Shown here: in pieces, positions 43,549 through 52,077 of the stretch
Position numbering within the stretch: the first letter of the stretch is position 1
How the letters are laid out: each line of letters starts with the position of its first letter
NCBI RefSeq assembly: GCF_000154825.1
Contig: NZ_DS560019.1
Location: 1,220,501-1,284,500 of the forward strand
Direction of reading: 5' to 3'
From: Anaerofustis stercorihominis DSM 17244
Lineage (GTDB): Bacteria; Bacillota; Clostridia; Eubacteriales; Anaerofustaceae
Length of the DNA stretch: 64,000 nucleotides
Made by a program: the position numbers and the translations under genes
Notes under the pieces: model-generated
What the model was told of the DNA's origin: nothing
What the model saw: the letters and a program-made list of their open reading frames with translations, nothing else
The model's database searches: none

Positions 43549-44400
43549 ATGAAAAGTTTAAAGGACACATTTAAATTAAATAACGGTTATGAAATCCCGT
43601 GTATAGGTTATGGAACATTTCAGACTCCTGACGGTGATAGCGTCGTAAATGGAGTAAAGGAAGCAATCAAGGCAGGGTATAGACATATCGATACTGCTTG
43701 GTTTTATCAAAACGAGAAAGGTGTAGGTCAAGGTATAAGGGAAAGCGGAGTTAAGAGAGAAGACTTATTTATTACGAGTAAACTTTGGAACAGCGATAGA
43801 GGATATGAAAGTGCAAAAGAAGCTTTTGAAAAGACTATGGATAATTTGGGGCTGGAATATCTTGATTTATATCTGATACACTGGCCGGCAAATAAGAAGC
43901 AATTTGATAATGCAGAAGAAATCAATGCAAATACATGGAGAGCTTTTGAAGATATATATGAGACGGGAAGAGTAAAATCGATTGGGTTAAGCAATTTCTT
44001 ACCGCAACATATCGATGAATTGATGAAGACGGCAAAAATCAAACCTATGGTAAATCAAATTGAGTTTCATCCCGGATTTGCTCAAATCGAAACGGCAGAA
44101 TACTGCATTAAAAACGATATAGTGGCAGAAGCTTGGTCACCCCTTGGCAGAAAAGATGCACTAAGCAACGAAACTTTGATTGAACTTTCAAAAAAATATG
44201 ATAAAAGCGTTGCTCAGATTTGTATAAGGTGGGTGCTTCAGCATAATATTCTCCCTCTTCCGAAATCTGTTACACCAAGCAGGATAATAGAAAATGCGGA
44301 CGTATTTGATTTTGAAATAGATAATGAAGATATGAAAATAATTGATGATATCCCATATTGCGGCGGTCAGTGTGCTGACCCCGATGAAGTGGATTTTTAA
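43549..44400 (+). CDS. aldo/keto reductase
   Basis: A 283-residue AKR. YGTFQTPDG, AGYRHIDTAWFYQNEKGVGQGI (catalytic Asp and Tyr), LIHWPANKK with catalytic His region, SIGLSNF, NQIEFHPG, and the NADPH-binding end KSVTPSRIIENADVFDF are all present. Reduces aldehydes or keto sugars. AGGTGAAAA precedes the ATG. Monocistronic. Confidence 0.93.
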   Translation: MKSLKDTFKLNNGYEIPCIGYGTFQTPDGDSVVNGVKEAIKAGYRHIDTAWFYQNEKGVGQGIRESGVKREDLFITSKLWNSDRGYESAKEAFEKTMDNLGLEYLDLYLIHWPANKKQFDNAEEINANTWRAFEDIYETGRVKSIGLSNFLPQHIDELMKTAKIKPMVNQIEFHPGFAQIETAEYCIKNDIVAEAWSPLGRKDALSNETLIELSKKYDKSVAQICIRWVLQHNILPLPKSVTPSRIIENADVFDFEIDNEDMKIIDDIPYCGGQCADPDEVDF

Positions 44401-44411
44401 ATTGACTGATT

Positions 44412-44443
44412 TAAAGAGCTTATTTTAATAAGCTCTTTTTTTT
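44412..44443 (+). terminator. terminator after the aldo/keto reductase gene
   Basis: AAAGAGCTTATT/AATAAGCTCTTT stem with T8 tail. Confidence 0.85.
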
Positions 44444-44459
44444 GATATTTATTTAGTTG

Positions 44460-44488
44460 TTGACTAAAAATTTTTATTTGGTTATGCT
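44460..44488 (+). promoter_or_regulatory. promoter of the C45-type acyltransferase gene
   Basis: TTGACT and TATGCT with 17-bp spacer. Confidence 0.55.
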
Positions 44489-44530
44489 TTAACTATGGGG
44501 CGCGTCTTGAATAATAAAAGGAGAGATATT

Positions 44531-45544
44531 ATGTATCATTCAAGATTTAAAAATAGTTATTATGATGCGGGGTTTAAGTATGGGAGTTTATTATTTGATA
44601 ATGGAAAATCCCTTAATAAAGCTCATATTTTAAATTTAAGCGAAGAAAAAAGAGACTTTACCATTAAGAGTATTGAAATTTACAAAAGGGAATATCCCGA
44701 GATACTGGAAGAAATAAAAGGTATTGCCGATGGGCAAAGAATGGAGTTTTTGGACCTTGCCTGTTTTATTCTGGGTATGTATAATTTTACTTTGGAAAAT
44801 TACTGCAGCTGTGTTGTCGTAAAAAGCGGAGAAAATATTATCTTTGGAAGGAACAGTGACTTTTTAGTTGAATTGGAACATCTTTATGAAAGCTGCTATT
44901 ATGATTTATATAACAGCTATTCATTTATAGGAAATACCACAGCAGTTACTCAAATAGAAGACGGAGTAAACGAATACGGACTTGCAGCAGGACTTACATT
45001 TATTTATCCCACAGTTAAAAAACCGGGAATAAATGCGGGACTTTTAATAAGGTATATTTTAGAAAAATGTAAGACGGTCAAAGAGGGGATATATGCTCTA
45101 AATAAACTAACAATATCCTCTAATCAAACTATAACTATTGCGGATAAGTACGGTGATATGGCGGTAATCGAGTGTAACTGCAATGAAATGGAAATAATAA
45201 AACCAAAAGGGAATGAAAATGTCGTTTATACCACAAACCATTTTAATACCGATAAAATGAAAAAATATAATCCTCAAAAGGCTTTAAATGGAGAAGATTT
45301 GTTTTCTTATAAAAGGTATGAAGTTTTAAAAGATGTATTAAGTGTTAAAAAAGAATATGACTTTGAATTCATAAAAAATTTGCTTGGAGGAAAATATGGA
45401 TTTATGTGTCAGTATGATAGGAGATTAGGGGCGGATACAGTATGGTCTTCAATATATTTATTGAATAAAAATAAAGTATACAGATGTGAAGGGAATCCTT
45501 CGAGAAAAACTTATAAATCAGATAAGAGGCTTCCTTTTAAATAA
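44531..45544 (+). CDS. C45-family autoproteolytic acyltransferase/hydrolase
   Basis: A 337-residue N-terminal-nucleophile protein of the acyl-CoA:6-aminopenicillanate acyltransferase / C45 family. The nucleophile Cys is in NYCSCVVVKSGENIIFGRNSDF, where cleavage before the second Cys would expose it. Further family blocks are NEYGLAAGLTFIYP, AGLLIRYILEKCKTVKEG and VVYTTNHF. Activity in gut anaerobes is generally on amide bonds. ATG 44531 follows AGGAGAG; an upstream in-frame ATG would add an unlikely tail. Substrate unknown. Confidence 0.82.
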   Translation: MYHSRFKNSYYDAGFKYGSLLFDNGKSLNKAHILNLSEEKRDFTIKSIEIYKREYPEILEEIKGIADGQRMEFLDLACFILGMYNFTLENYCSCVVVKSGENIIFGRNSDFLVELEHLYESCYYDLYNSYSFIGNTTAVTQIEDGVNEYGLAAGLTFIYPTVKKPGINAGLLIRYILEKCKTVKEGIYALNKLTISSNQTITIADKYGDMAVIECNCNEMEIIKPKGNENVVYTTNHFNTDKMKKYNPQKALNGEDLFSYKRYEVLKDVLSVKKEYDFEFIKNLLGGKYGFMCQYDRRLGADTVWSSIYLLNKNKVYRCEGNPSRKTYKSDKRLPFK

Positions 45545-45546
45545 AT

Positions 45547-45579
45547 GGAAAAGGACCGGCATATGCCGGTCCTTTTCGT
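45547..45579. terminator. strong terminator after the C45-type gene
   Basis: AAAAGGACCGGC/GCCGGTCCTTTT palindrome with short AT loop. It also lies at the end of the convergent phage-like cluster. Confidence 0.85.
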
Positions 45580-45603
45580 TGGGTTTTTATCTATGAAAAT
45601 AAT

Positions 45604-45933
45604 TTATATCTTGGCTCTCTGCTTAAGATAATACTCATATTTTTTAATATGCATTTCAATATGAGTTATTATAAAATCATTTAGCGGTACAAATTTTTTA
45701 ATGTAGTTCAATTCGCCTTTCAATTTATTCAGATTGTCATATGTCCTCATTACCATACTTAAATCCGTTTTGTTAAGTGAAAGTACATCAATTTCAAGTT
45801 TGGATAAAGCTCTGATTAAAGAATCTTTCAATGAAGCTACATTATCATTTGTAATTTCATTTATACCGCTGTCATATACCTTATCCTGATTGGCTTGATT
45901 TTTGTTTTTGAAATAGTAGTTATTTTTACTCAT
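45604..45933 (-). CDS. unknown protein of the phage-like cluster
   Basis: A 109-residue soluble protein. Helix-rich from ~30 (SLKDSLIRALSKLEIDVLSLNKTDLSMVMRTYDNLNKLKGELNYIKKFV), with Asn/Lys-rich ends; no cysteine or metal motif. I do not recognise it. Last gene of a minus-strand set with the 241-, 131- and 52-residue genes, 135 bp downstream of the 241-residue gene. Confidence 0.6.
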   Translation of the reverse strand: MSKNNYYFKNKNQANQDKVYDSGINEITNDNVASLKDSLIRALSKLEIDVLSLNKTDLSMVMRTYDNLNKLKGELNYIKKFVPLNDFIITHIEMHIKKYEYYLKQRAKI

Positions 45934-46068
45934 TTCCCCATACCCCTTTTTATAAAAAAATTATCAATATTAATAAAAACGTGCTATGAACTAATTATAC
46001 TACGGATATAATGGTAAATTTTGTCGGTTTGTTGATAATATATTGCTTCAAAATTGACATTAATTTGA

Positions 46069-46794
46069 TTAGTTACCGATTACAATCAACGTCAGATTTA
46101 AATCACTTTGGTAAACTGCTCTGTTTGATATCTTTATAAGTTCGAGATATATTTTGACTGCGCTCATATCGAAGCTTTTTAGTTTTATTGAAAAGTCAGA
46201 TGAATTGATTATAGGAACGGCAAGAAATATATTTTCAAAATTCACTTTGCTTTTATCCAGATATTTTGATACCTCGAATATAGTTCTTGATTCCACATCA
46301 CTTCCTATATCAATAATTGTGTTTATAACTGATATTTTATAACTGCCTTGTTCTCCGTCAAAGAAAATGGGAACTTTACTTATATCAAGATCAATGGAAT
46401 TTATTATGCTTTTTATATCATCGATTTTATTATTTGCACTGTCAATTTGTTCTTTGAATATATTCATGGAAGGTGCTTTGGTAAGTTCGGTAGAACTGAT
46501 ATCATTTGTTATGTAGTCTTCGCTTTTTATTTTTTCAAGTTCGGTTAATTTGTCGTTTATATTATTTTCTTTAATGTCACATTCTTCTTTTGTATAATAA
46601 TTCTCTTTATCTCTTAATTTAAAATATGTATTATTTGCTTCCTCTTTAGATAATATGTTGTTTTGTATGTAATTATTTAACATTTCGTTATTTTCTGTAA
46701 TTACATTGTCCCATGCAGTCTTTGGATAATATGCTTCGTATTCGTCAAACGAATTCTTTTTTGCTTTAAGTGTAAATTTATTTTCTTTTAACAT
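46069..46794 (-). CDS. unknown protein with phage tail-fibre-like repeat
   Basis: A 241-residue protein without signal peptide. Residues ~45-75 read SKEEANNTYFKLRDKENYYTKEECD, which resembles the tYYTKEEvD repeats of phage tail fibres. A coiled-coil stretch follows, then a beta-rich C-terminal half (VPIFFDGEQGSYKISVINTI, FENIFLAVPIINSSD, LNLTLIVIGN). No family is recognised with confidence. It starts four bases after the 131-residue gene. Confidence 0.6.
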   Translation of the reverse strand: MLKENKFTLKAKKNSFDEYEAYYPKTAWDNVITENNEMLNNYIQNNILSKEEANNTYFKLRDKENYYTKEECDIKENNINDKLTELEKIKSEDYITNDISSTELTKAPSMNIFKEQIDSANNKIDDIKSIINSIDLDISKVPIFFDGEQGSYKISVINTIIDIGSDVESRTIFEVSKYLDKSKVNFENIFLAVPIINSSDFSIKLKSFDMSAVKIYLELIKISNRAVYQSDLNLTLIVIGN

Positions 46795-46798
46795 CTTT

Positions 46799-47194
46799 TT
46801 ACATCCTTTCTTCTTTCATGAAAATACTTCTTGTATCATAAGCTCTTGCTTTCATTTCATTTTCAAAATATTTTTTATTTTGTTTTTCTTTCTCTTTGTT
46901 TTTTCTATTCATTTCTTCAATCAATTTATCACTGTTTTCTATCCTTGTCTTTAAGCAGTAGTAATAAGTTCTTATGTCTAAATGTTTGTAAGGAACCATA
47001 AAGCAAAAAGTTCCCATTTTATTAAATGCATTATGTACTTCATATTTGTTTTTATTTGTATTGAATACTATAAAATAACCTTCATCGATTTCTTTTAATC
47101 TATTTGAAATATCAAATAAATCATTTTCTATCAAAATAAAATATTTACTCTTTAAAAACAGATCTCTTATTTTGTTTTTTCTTTCTCTTTTCAT
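46799..47194 (-). CDS. phage-like protein of unknown function
   Basis: A 131-residue protein whose middle, ISNRLKEIDEGYFIVFNTNKNKYEVHN-type text through MVPYKHLDIRTYYYCLKTRIEN, follows a pattern I associate with proteins in Gram-positive phage structural modules (small EIDxGYFxVFN...KYEVHN proteins). The C-terminal third is a charged coiled coil. Function unknown. Its start overlaps the small upstream gene by about 50 bp. Confidence 0.6.
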   Translation of the reverse strand: MKRERKNKIRDLFLKSKYFILIENDLFDISNRLKEIDEGYFIVFNTNKNKYEVHNAFNKMGTFCFMVPYKHLDIRTYYYCLKTRIENSDKLIEEMNRKNKEKEKQNKKYFENEMKARAYDTRSIFMKEERM

Positions 47195-47303
47195 CTTTAC
47201 TTTCTTCCTTATTTTCTTTAAATTCTTTCTTTAAAAAATAGGATTTTGTTTTTATCCTGATTTTATGTTCATATTCTTTTTCTAAGTATTCTCTTCCTTT
47301 CAT
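47145..47303 (-). CDS. small basic protein, 52 residues
   Basis: MKGREYLEKEYEHKIRIKTK start followed by a Lys/Glu-rich tail. It has the strongest ribosome-binding site of the set (AAGGAG, 8 bp from ATG) and is the first gene of the minus-strand set, overlapping the next start by 50 bp in another frame. Too short for most gene finders. No family recognised. Confidence 0.5.
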   Translation of the reverse strand: MKGREYLEKEYEHKIRIKTKSYFLKKEFKENKEESKDEKRKKKQNKRSVFKE

Positions 47304-47327
47304 TGTTTTTCTCCTTAAAAATAATAA

Positions 47328-47358
47328 AAGACAAGAAATTTCTTTCTCGTCTTTTTTA
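47328..47358. terminator. hairpin upstream of the phage-like cluster
   Basis: AAAAGAC(A/G)AGAAA arms of a near-perfect stem with T6 on the plus strand. On the minus strand it lies in the 5' leader of the phage-like genes, so it may be an attenuator. The GACGAGAAA arm recurs at ~47397. Confidence 0.5.
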
Positions 47359-47473
47359 TATTTTAAGTATAATATTACATTTCTTTATATGCAATGACGA
47401 GAAATTACACTTTTTTTATTTCTTTTTTTATATATATTTGTGTATAATAGTAGAAAAGTCAGCGAGGTAGATT

Positions 47474-48301
47474 ATGAATATTCAATGGTATCCCGGTCAC
47501 ATGGCTAAGGCTACGAGACTAATAAAAGAGGATCTTAAAAATGTTGATGTAATAATAAAACTTCTTGATGCGAGAGCAGTAATAAGAAGTGAAAATAAAG
47601 ATTTTAATAAAATAATAAATCAGAAAAAATCTATAAAGGTATTTAATAAGACTGATTTGGCAGATGACAATAAAACTGCTGAGTGGATCAAGTATTTTAA
47701 AGATAACAACGAAGATGTTTTCTTCGTGGATGCTTTAAACAAAAAAGGGCTAAATGACGTTGTTAATTATTTAAATGATATAAAAGTTAATTTCAGGGCA
47801 AACAGGGAAGTCAGAGCTATGGTCGTTGGTATACCAAATGTAGGTAAATCAATGTTTATCAACGCAATAACAAGGAAGTCAAATGCCAGAACGGGAAATA
47901 AACCGGGCGTTACATTATCAAAACAGTGGATAAAGGTCAAAGGGGAATTTTACTTGCTTGATACTCCGGGAGTCCTGCCTCCTAAATTTGATAATATAGA
48001 AGACGGAGTTTGTCTTGCTTCGATTGGATCGGTTAAGGAAACCATACTCGACAGAGAAGAACTTGCTTTGAAATTAATAGAATTCCTTATAGATAAATAT
48101 CCGAATGATTTGATAAACAGGTATAAACTTGATAGCGTAGATAAGTTACCTTTAGAAGTATATGAGGATATAGGCAGGAAAAGAGGATTTTTGTTAAAGG
48201 GCGGAGAAATCGATTATTTAAGGACAGCCGTTACGGTCCTTGATGAATTCAAAAACGGAAATATAGGTAAAATTTCATTCGACGGTGTAAATGATTTATA
48301 G
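47474..48301 (+). CDS. ylqF: ribosome biogenesis GTPase YlqF (RbgA)
   Basis: A 275-residue circularly permuted GTPase needed for late 50S assembly. MNIQWYPGHMAKATR is the family start; G4 comes first (FNKTDLAD), then G1 in VVGIPNVGKSMFINAI, GNKPGVTLSKQW, and G3 in LLDTPGVLPPK. The C-terminal ANTAR-like domain extends to GINDL-type ending. Length is normal. The stop (TAG) is followed 10 bp later by rnhB, with shared RBS AGGAG. Confidence 0.96.
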   Translation: MNIQWYPGHMAKATRLIKEDLKNVDVIIKLLDARAVIRSENKDFNKIINQKKSIKVFNKTDLADDNKTAEWIKYFKDNNEDVFFVDALNKKGLNDVVNYLNDIKVNFRANREVRAMVVGIPNVGKSMFINAITRKSNARTGNKPGVTLSKQWIKVKGEFYLLDTPGVLPPKFDNIEDGVCLASIGSVKETILDREELALKLIEFLIDKYPNDLINRYKLDSVDKLPLEVYEDIGRKRGFLLKGGEIDYLRTAVTVLDEFKNGNIGKISFDGVNDL

Positions 48302-48310
48302 GAGATAGTT

Positions 48311-49450
48311 ATGATAGATATTAGCGGAATAAGTGTCAATAAATTAAGGAAGATGTTTTATGATATCAAAGAAGATGAGTATCCCGATTATATAGAAGCT
48401 TTCATTAATGACGGAAGAAGAGAAGTTAATAAATTCGGTGAAAGACTTATCAAAAAGAACGAAAAGTATCAAATGGAAATCAAAAGGATCGAAAATATAA
48501 AAGCATTTGAAAATTCGCTTCATGATGAAGGGTATAAATATATAGCGGGGATTGACGAGGTGGGAAGAGGACCTTTAGCCGGACCTGTTGTCACTGCCGC
48601 TGTAATGCTCCCAAAAGAGAGTAATATTTTATATATAAATGATTCTAAAAAGTTGAGTTCTCAGAAAAGAGAGGAACTGGCAGAAAAAATAAAAGAAGAA
48701 GCGATAAGCTATGCTATCGGTATTAAAGATAATGGTATTATAGATAAAATAAATATTTTAAATGCAACAAAGGAAGCTATGCTTGAAGCTGTTGATAATC
48801 TTAAAATAAAACCGGAAATTCTATTAATAGATGCAGTGCATTTGAACACAGATATCAAACAGGAGTCGTTTGTAAAAGGAGACGAAAACATATACTCTAT
48901 AGGTGCTGCCAGCATATTAGCAAAAGTTTACAGAGATAAGCTAATGGAAGACTATGCAAAGGACTATCCTGAATATGGATTTGAAAAGAATAAAGGTTAT
49001 GGTACTTTTGACCATATAGAGGCTATTAAAAATAATGGGTTATGTCCTATTCACAGAAGTTCTTTTACAAATAATCTGGTTACAAATACTGTTCAAAAAG
49101 GTAAAAATTACGAAAAAGTAGTTTGTAATTATTTGGAAAAACACGGCTATGACTTGCTTTTCAGAAATTATAAGTGTAAGTACGGGGAAATAGATATTAT
49201 CATAAAAAAGAAAAATGTCATTGCATTTGTTGAAGTAAAAGGCAGACATAAAAATTTGATTGAACCAAGAAAATATGTAAATGAAGATAAGCAGAAAAAA
49301 ATAGTTTTGAGTGCAATGAATTACTTAAAAGAAAAGAATATAGAGGATTGTTCTTATAGATTTGATGTGGTAGAAATCATAGATAAAACCAGAGGAAGTT
49401 TTGAAATCAATGTAATAGAAAATGCCTTTAATGCAGATGTCATCAATTAA
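48311..49450 (+). CDS. rnhB: ribonuclease HII fused to a YraN (UPF0102) nuclease-fold domain
   Basis: A 379-residue fusion. Residues ~70-255 are RNase HII: IAGIDEVGRGPLAGPVVTAAV (catalytic Asp-Glu), ILLIDAVHLN and SIGAASILAKVYRDKLM with the remaining acidic residues, then YGFEKNKGYGTFDHIEAI and HRSSF. Residues ~265-379 are a UPF0102 domain: GKNYEKVVCNYLEKHGYDLLFRNYKCKYGEIDIIIKK, AFVEVKGRH with the PD-(D/E)XK-like acid pair, and DKQKKIVLSA. In most bacteria rnhB and yraN are separate, often adjacent, genes. The N-terminal ~65 residues match the extra helix of Firmicute RnhB. It acts on RNA-DNA hybrids. Confidence 0.93.
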   Translation: MIDISGISVNKLRKMFYDIKEDEYPDYIEAFINDGRREVNKFGERLIKKNEKYQMEIKRIENIKAFENSLHDEGYKYIAGIDEVGRGPLAGPVVTAAVMLPKESNILYINDSKKLSSQKREELAEKIKEEAISYAIGIKDNGIIDKINILNATKEAMLEAVDNLKIKPEILLIDAVHLNTDIKQESFVKGDENIYSIGAASILAKVYRDKLMEDYAKDYPEYGFEKNKGYGTFDHIEAIKNNGLCPIHRSSFTNNLVTNTVQKGKNYEKVVCNYLEKHGYDLLFRNYKCKYGEIDIIIKKKNVIAFVEVKGRHKNLIEPRKYVNEDKQKKIVLSAMNYLKEKNIEDCSYRFDVVEIIDKTRGSFEINVIENAFNADVIN

Positions 49451-49476
49451 TTGTATATATTTCCGATACTTTTCAA

Positions 49477-49491
49477 AATATTTAGAAAATT
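49477..49491. promoter_or_regulatory. candidate CodY-binding box upstream of codY
   Basis: AATATTTAGAAAATT matches the AATTTTCNGAAAATT CodY consensus at all but two positions. It lies 67 bp before the codY start, so autoregulation is plausible. Confidence 0.45.
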
Positions 49492-49557
49492 GTTGAATTT
49501 TTAGCCGAATTGATGTAAGATGTAAATGATATTATTATTTTGGAGGACGAATATATA

Positions 49558-50328
49558 ATGGAATCTGTTCTACTGGATAAAATTAGAAAATTAAACGAAA
49601 TATTAAAGCTCACTGCAACTGACGTTGTGTCTTTTGATGCTTTAACAGAAGAGTTAAGCAATATATTAAATGTTAACGTATATGTTTCGGAAAATGACGG
49701 CACTATTTTAGCTTATTCGACAAGCGATAGGTTTAAATGCGGACTTACTTATTCTTCTCACGAAGAAACTCATTTTCCTGATAATTTTAATAATAAATTG
49801 CTTTCTTACAATGATACTGTAGAAAATGAATATGATGAAAGCCCTATTTGTACATTCGGAGATCAAGGACCTTGTGTTTATAAAGACAGATATTTGACGA
49901 TAGTTCCTATAAACGGTCTGGGGGAAAGAATGGGGACTTTATTGTTTTCTAAGTACGGCGGTAAGTTTAACGATGATGAGATAATCCTTTGTGAATATTC
50001 TGCGGCTATAGTGGTGATGGAACTTTTAAGATATGTTCAGGATCAGCGAAAGAAGAATGATGCAGATGTGGCTGCGGCTAAAATGGCTCTTTCTACATTA
50101 TCCTATTCCGAAGTGGAAGCCGTAAGGATGATATTTAAAGAGGTAAAAGACGAAGGACTTGTAGTTGCAAGTAAGATTGCAACAGAAGCTCAGATCACTC
50201 GTTCTGTTGTTTCAAATGCGCTTAGAAAACTGGAAAGCGCGGGAATAATCGAAACGAGAAGTCTTGGGATGAAGGGTACTTATATCAAAATATTAAATCA
50301 GGAACTCCGTTCTCAGCTTAATATTTAA
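49558..50328 (+). CDS. codY: GTP-sensing transcriptional regulator CodY
   Basis: A 256-residue global regulator responding to GTP and branched-chain amino acids. N-terminal GAF-type domain (LDKIRKLNEILKL, VNVYVSENDGTILAYSTSD, TIVPINGLGERMGTLLFSKYG) and a C-terminal winged helix with the near-invariant ASKIATEAQITRSVVSNALRKLESAGIIETRSLGMKGTY block cut here into KIATEAQITRSVVSNALRK and GMKGTYIKIL. ATG 49558 follows GGAGG; TTG 49540 precedes that site. Preceded by rnhB with no terminator seen, so part of the transcript may be shared. Confidence 0.95.
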   Translation: MESVLLDKIRKLNEILKLTATDVVSFDALTEELSNILNVNVYVSENDGTILAYSTSDRFKCGLTYSSHEETHFPDNFNNKLLSYNDTVENEYDESPICTFGDQGPCVYKDRYLTIVPINGLGERMGTLLFSKYGGKFNDDEIILCEYSAAIVVMELLRYVQDQRKKNDADVAAAKMALSTLSYSEVEAVRMIFKEVKDEGLVVASKIATEAQITRSVVSNALRKLESAGIIETRSLGMKGTYIKILNQELRSQLNI

Positions 50329-50356
50329 GACACTTTAATTAGTGTCTTTTTTATTT
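50328..50356 (+). terminator. terminator after codY
   Basis: AAGACACT/AGTGTCTT stem with TTAATT loop and T6. Confidence 0.85.
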
Positions 50357-50397
50357 ATAAAAAGTTTGCAAATAATGTAAATAGGATATATAATAAA

Positions 50398-50468
50398 TAA
50401 AAAACGACCCCGACTATAATAGTAATGAGTGTAGAAAGTTGTGCTATTATAGAAGGAGTTGTTTTTTT
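50398..50468. terminator. long inverted repeat between codY and the PTS operon
   Basis: About 70 nt forming a long stem: ACGAC/GTTGT, GGGGTCG-like bulged part and perfect CTATAATAG/CTATTATAG, around a ~20-nt loop. T- and A-runs flank it, so it can terminate the convergent transcripts. Confidence 0.65.
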
Positions 50469-50490
50469 ATTTAAACTTTATTGTATTTAT

Positions 50491-51738
50491 TTAAAATATG
50501 GAAGTTATTTTAACTATGATCCATGCAATCAATTCTCCGCCTCCGCTGAGTGCAGATACTGATTTGGTTCCTGCTTCAACAAGTCCGCTTGATTGTCCCA
50601 CAGATGTAAATAAAGGCGCAAGATCCGTTGCTATATATAACATTCCTATAATCACTATAATACCGATAAATAATGAACGGAATGAGTTTCTCTTTGCTGC
50701 GATTACAGGTGCTGCCATAAAGTATGTTAGTGCAGGAAGATCTGTGAATGGTAAGAGTTTATTTCCCGGCAGTACTACAGCTAGAAGTAATGTAATAGGT
50801 ACCATGACCATTGCCATAGTGATGATTTCTTTATCTCCGAGTAAAACTGCCAAGTCCATACCTATGTTGACTTTTCTTCCCGGGAATTTTTTACTCATGA
50901 AGCTTTGTGCCGCATTTGACAGTGGGCTTAATCCTTCCATTAGTATTTTTACCATTCTAGGCAATATGAACATGACCGCTGCCATTCCGGCACCTGCTGC
51001 AAGCGCTGCTTCCCAGCCAAGTCCTCCGATAAGTGTTAATATAAAGCCGAGGATAAATCCTAAGAATAATGGTTCTCCGAGGAATGAAATTTTAGGATTT
51101 AATTTTGTCAAGCTGAAGTGTATTTTATTTATGCCGGGTATCCTGTCAAGTAACCAGTCGATACCCATACATATATAAAGCATCAATGGGAATGACTGTG
51201 TCGTTATAGTTACTCCCGGATATCCTAAGAAGTCTTTTATTTTATCTGCATGTTTGTCGGCAAGAAATAGTACAGTCCCTCCGTACAGCCCGCCTGCGAT
51301 ACATCCCATAACGAAGTTTCCCGTAAGAGCATAAACCAATGCTCCGCCCATTATAAAATGCCAGAAATTCCAGAGGTCTACATTAAGTGTATCCGTTGCT
51401 TTAAATATTAGCATAAGTATATTTATTGCTATCAATATTATAAACATAGCAACTACCAAAGAACCGTTACTGAATGCGATCCCGGAAGATACAGGCCAGC
51501 CCATATCATAAGTGTCGAGAGTCATATGCCAGTTTTTTTGAAGCCCTTCTATTATAGGTGTCATGTATGTACCCATGGTCCCGGTAATTAAATTTATACC
51601 TATAAAGCCTACACCAACTGTAAGCCCCGCTCTTAAGGCTTTTATAGGTTTCATTCCAACAATAAGTCCGATAATTAAAATGATTAGAGGCATCATAACG
51701 GATGCGCCTAAATCCAATATAGTTTGAATAATACTCAT
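50491..51738 (-). CDS. PTS galactitol-type (Gat) IIC component
   Basis: A 415-residue GatC/SgaT membrane channel with about ten helices. ILDLGASVMMPLIILIIGL, KALRAGLTVGVGFIGINL, YDMGWPVSSGIAFSN, LLDRIPGINKIHF and AAVMFILPRMVKILMEGLSPLSNAAQSFMSKKFPGRKVNIG are family blocks. It moves a polyol or similar sugar across the membrane while the IIB domain phosphorylates it. It is last in the IIA-IIB-IIC operon, 25 bp after IIB, and unlike the paralogue at 41599-42729 it is complete. GAAGGAG precedes the ATG. Confidence 0.93.
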   Translation of the reverse strand: MSIIQTILDLGASVMMPLIILIIGLIVGMKPIKALRAGLTVGVGFIGINLITGTMGTYMTPIIEGLQKNWHMTLDTYDMGWPVSSGIAFSNGSLVVAMFIILIAINILMLIFKATDTLNVDLWNFWHFIMGGALVYALTGNFVMGCIAGGLYGGTVLFLADKHADKIKDFLGYPGVTITTQSFPLMLYICMGIDWLLDRIPGINKIHFSLTKLNPKISFLGEPLFLGFILGFILTLIGGLGWEAALAAGAGMAAVMFILPRMVKILMEGLSPLSNAAQSFMSKKFPGRKVNIGMDLAVLLGDKEIITMAMVMVPITLLLAVVLPGNKLLPFTDLPALTYFMAAPVIAAKRNSFRSLFIGIIVIIGMLYIATDLAPLFTSVGQSSGLVEAGTKSVSALSGGGELIAWIIVKITSIF

Positions 51739-51763
51739 GGTCGTTCTCCTTCACAAATTATTT

Positions 51764-52060
51764 TTATTTCTTATTTAATACTTCTGCGATTTGTTCATAT
51801 AGCGGTTCTGTATTTATATTCATTAAAATAGGTACCGCGTCAAATGAAGGTATATCTTTTGTATCGACGCTTTCCAGCGATGTGGTATGAATGATGATAT
51901 CCGGAGGGTTGTTTTGAATAAGTCCGCCCGCTTCCGATACGTTTGCTTCCTGGATGTTTAGTTCTGTGATACCAAGCTCTTCAAGTCCGTCCTTCAATCG
52001 TTCTGCCACCAATGTTGATGTTGCAATACCGCTTCCGCAGATTGATAAAATATTATACAT
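51764..52060 (-). CDS. PTS galactitol-type IIB component
   Basis: A 98-residue cytoplasmic phosphotransfer protein. The phosphorylated Cys8 is in ILSICGSGIATSTLVAERL, the PTS IIB(Gat) loop. VSEAGGLIQNNPPDIIIHT and FDAVPILMNINTE match the fold. It passes phosphate from IIA to the incoming sugar. AGGAGAG ribosome-binding site, 17 bp after the IIA stop. Confidence 0.93.
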   Translation of the reverse strand: MYNILSICGSGIATSTLVAERLKDGLEELGITELNIQEANVSEAGGLIQNNPPDIIIHTTSLESVDTKDIPSFDAVPILMNINTEPLYEQIAEVLNKK

Positions 52061-52077
52061 TTTTTCTCTCCTTTCTT

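Noticed and set aside
44497-44506. Third copy of the GC-rich repeat (ggggcgcg at this site).
   Set aside because: Only about eight bases match and no hairpin follows.
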